This document shows positions 63,418 to 64,000 of a DNA stretch of 64,000 nt, in pieces. A program made the translations under genes and the position numbers. Source of the stretch: Actinernus sp. WN-2022 (taxonomy: Eukaryota > Cnidaria > Anthozoa > Actiniaria > Actinernidae); assembly GCA_030867875.1 (NCBI GenBank), contig JAOWCC010000028.1, positions 124,001-188,000 on the forward strand, given 5' to 3'. The notes beneath the pieces were generated by a model. That model was not told where the DNA came from and did not search any database. It saw only the letters and a program-made list of their open reading frames with translations. How positions within the stretch are numbered: the stretch's first letter is position 1; each line of letters opens with the position of its first letter.

Positions 63418-63720
63418 GGTATTCAAAGCAACGAAATATGTTACTTATTCAGTTCAGAGAGGCTTGTGAGCATTAGATGCTATCGATTGAGTTCAATTAT
63501 CGAACGTTTGATCCAAGTTCAGTAGCTAGGATTGAACTCTGCTTACAGGGAACAAACAACAACGACTGATATTCAATCGAGAAGGGTAAAGGCATTCTTC
63601 ATTCTTAGGCCCTTTGCAATGTAAATATAGCATGCATTAGCGAGGTTTTCGCTTCTGAACGAGGCTTATGCTTATGCTTCCGTCGTGTTGATTTTCACAA
63701 GAACATTAGTTTCTTGTGCT

Positions 63721-64000
63721 TACGCTTACGCTTCCGTTTCTGCTTCCGTCGCTTCCGTCGCTAGTGAAAACCAGCCTTTAGGTGTTTCTAAAACGTCCTC
63801 ATCTGGTACAAATACGACTTCTTTTTTTGGTGTTTTTAGTTTTTGTACTTCATTCAGGTATTTATTTGCGGCTAATTTTTGGTTGCCTAGTATTTTCGTT
63901 ACTGTAGGTGATTTAGATGCTTTTATTTGTTTGTTCAGTATTGTTATAGCATTTTTTATTAAGTATTCTGAAGGTGGATTTTCCAGACTCGGGTCGAACC
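63721..64000 (-). CDS. ORF131, copy 4 (cut by window end)
   Basis: The C-terminal two thirds match the other copies on the minus strand. The start lies past the window end. Confidence 0.5.

Larger units (their letters stand above)
43229..64000. repeat. Tandem array of 2.7-kb capsid-type/ATPase modules, at least four copies
   Basis: The module occurs at 43229-45777 plus 56966-57108 (copy 1, lacking its first ~120 bp and split by a transposon), 57109-59807, 59808-62528 and 62529-64000 (runs past the window). Lengths are ~2,700 and 2,721 bp. Each holds one plus gene (putative capsid-type), iteron-like repeats, and three minus genes (ORF131, ORF103, packaging ATPase). Copies differ by scattered single bases and small indels. 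Head-to-tail order fits either unequal crossing-over in the host or integration of a concatemer/circle. Confidence 0.9.

Noticed and set aside
43229..64000. Complete Polinton with polymerase B and integrase
   Set aside because: No polymerase, integrase, protease or double jelly-roll major capsid motif is visible in any frame; only the small module is present.

Overview
The window is eukaryotic, AT-rich and intron-bearing: GT-AG exons in consistent phases, LINEs, tRNA-derived SINEs, MITEs and minisatellites, with no bacterial gene organisation. The repeat families (a MITE beginning CCTGAGAAAACAGCCGAC, an Ngaro/DIRS-type element, EnSpm-type transposase exons, lysine-rich BEN-domain genes, small Polinton-like virus genes) look like those of cnidarian, probably anthozoan (coral-type), genomes. 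That assignment rests on recognition and was not searched.

Layout. 1-9.2 kb: no host gene recognised; a ~1.36-kb TIR element with an 11-bp direct repeat (2675-4060), a 32-bp satellite of about 60 copies inside a TIR-bounded element (4966-7328) that also holds a fold-back SINE (7041-7247), and a LINE 3' end (8040-8860). 9.2-18.1 kb: a large inverted duplication (arms 9806-12384 and 15231-17793) carrying a coiled-coil gene, a SINE and a small hydrophobic virus-type gene; the spacer holds a host-like exon, 5S- and tRNA-derived fossils and a frameshifted small virus-type gene. 18.5-22.1 kb: a LINE fragment, a second coiled-coil paralogue (20207-21157) and an ATTTGT-rich inverted repeat block. 22.2-27.2 kb: an Ngaro/DIRS-type tyrosine-recombinase retrotransposon with split direct repeats, gag, RT-RNase H and a frameshifted recombinase. 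27.9-32.2 kb: exons of a BEN-domain gene on the minus strand, with a LINE in one intron. 34.1-35.8 kb: first two exons of an EnSpm/CACTA-type transposase gene. 37.2-39.5 kb: exons of a lysine-rich plus-strand gene. 40.1-41.25 kb: a convergent pair of virus-type genes, one a broken VLTF3-like transcription-factor gene. 41.6-42.9 kb: LINE endonuclease and EnSpm exon fragments and a MITE.

43.2 kb to the window end: at least four head-to-tail copies of a ~2.7-kb module. Each carries a beta-rich putative capsid-type gene on plus and, on minus, a packaging-ATPase gene and two small ORFs. The ATPase gene of the first module is split by an 11,188-bp DNA transposon (45778-56965). This transposon has 35-bp perfect TIRs starting CACG, a TTT target duplication proven by the intact modules, a two-exon large transposase-like gene and a 248-aa ORF; both genes face inwards.

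Taken together, the virus-type genes at 12-15.5, 40-41 and 43-64 kb look like different pieces of a Polinton-like/PLV-like DNA virus genome (packaging ATPase, putative capsid-type protein, VLTF3-like factor, small hydrophobic proteins). No polymerase, integrase or protease is visible. The tandem 2.7-kb packaging/capsid-type array is the most unusual structure here.
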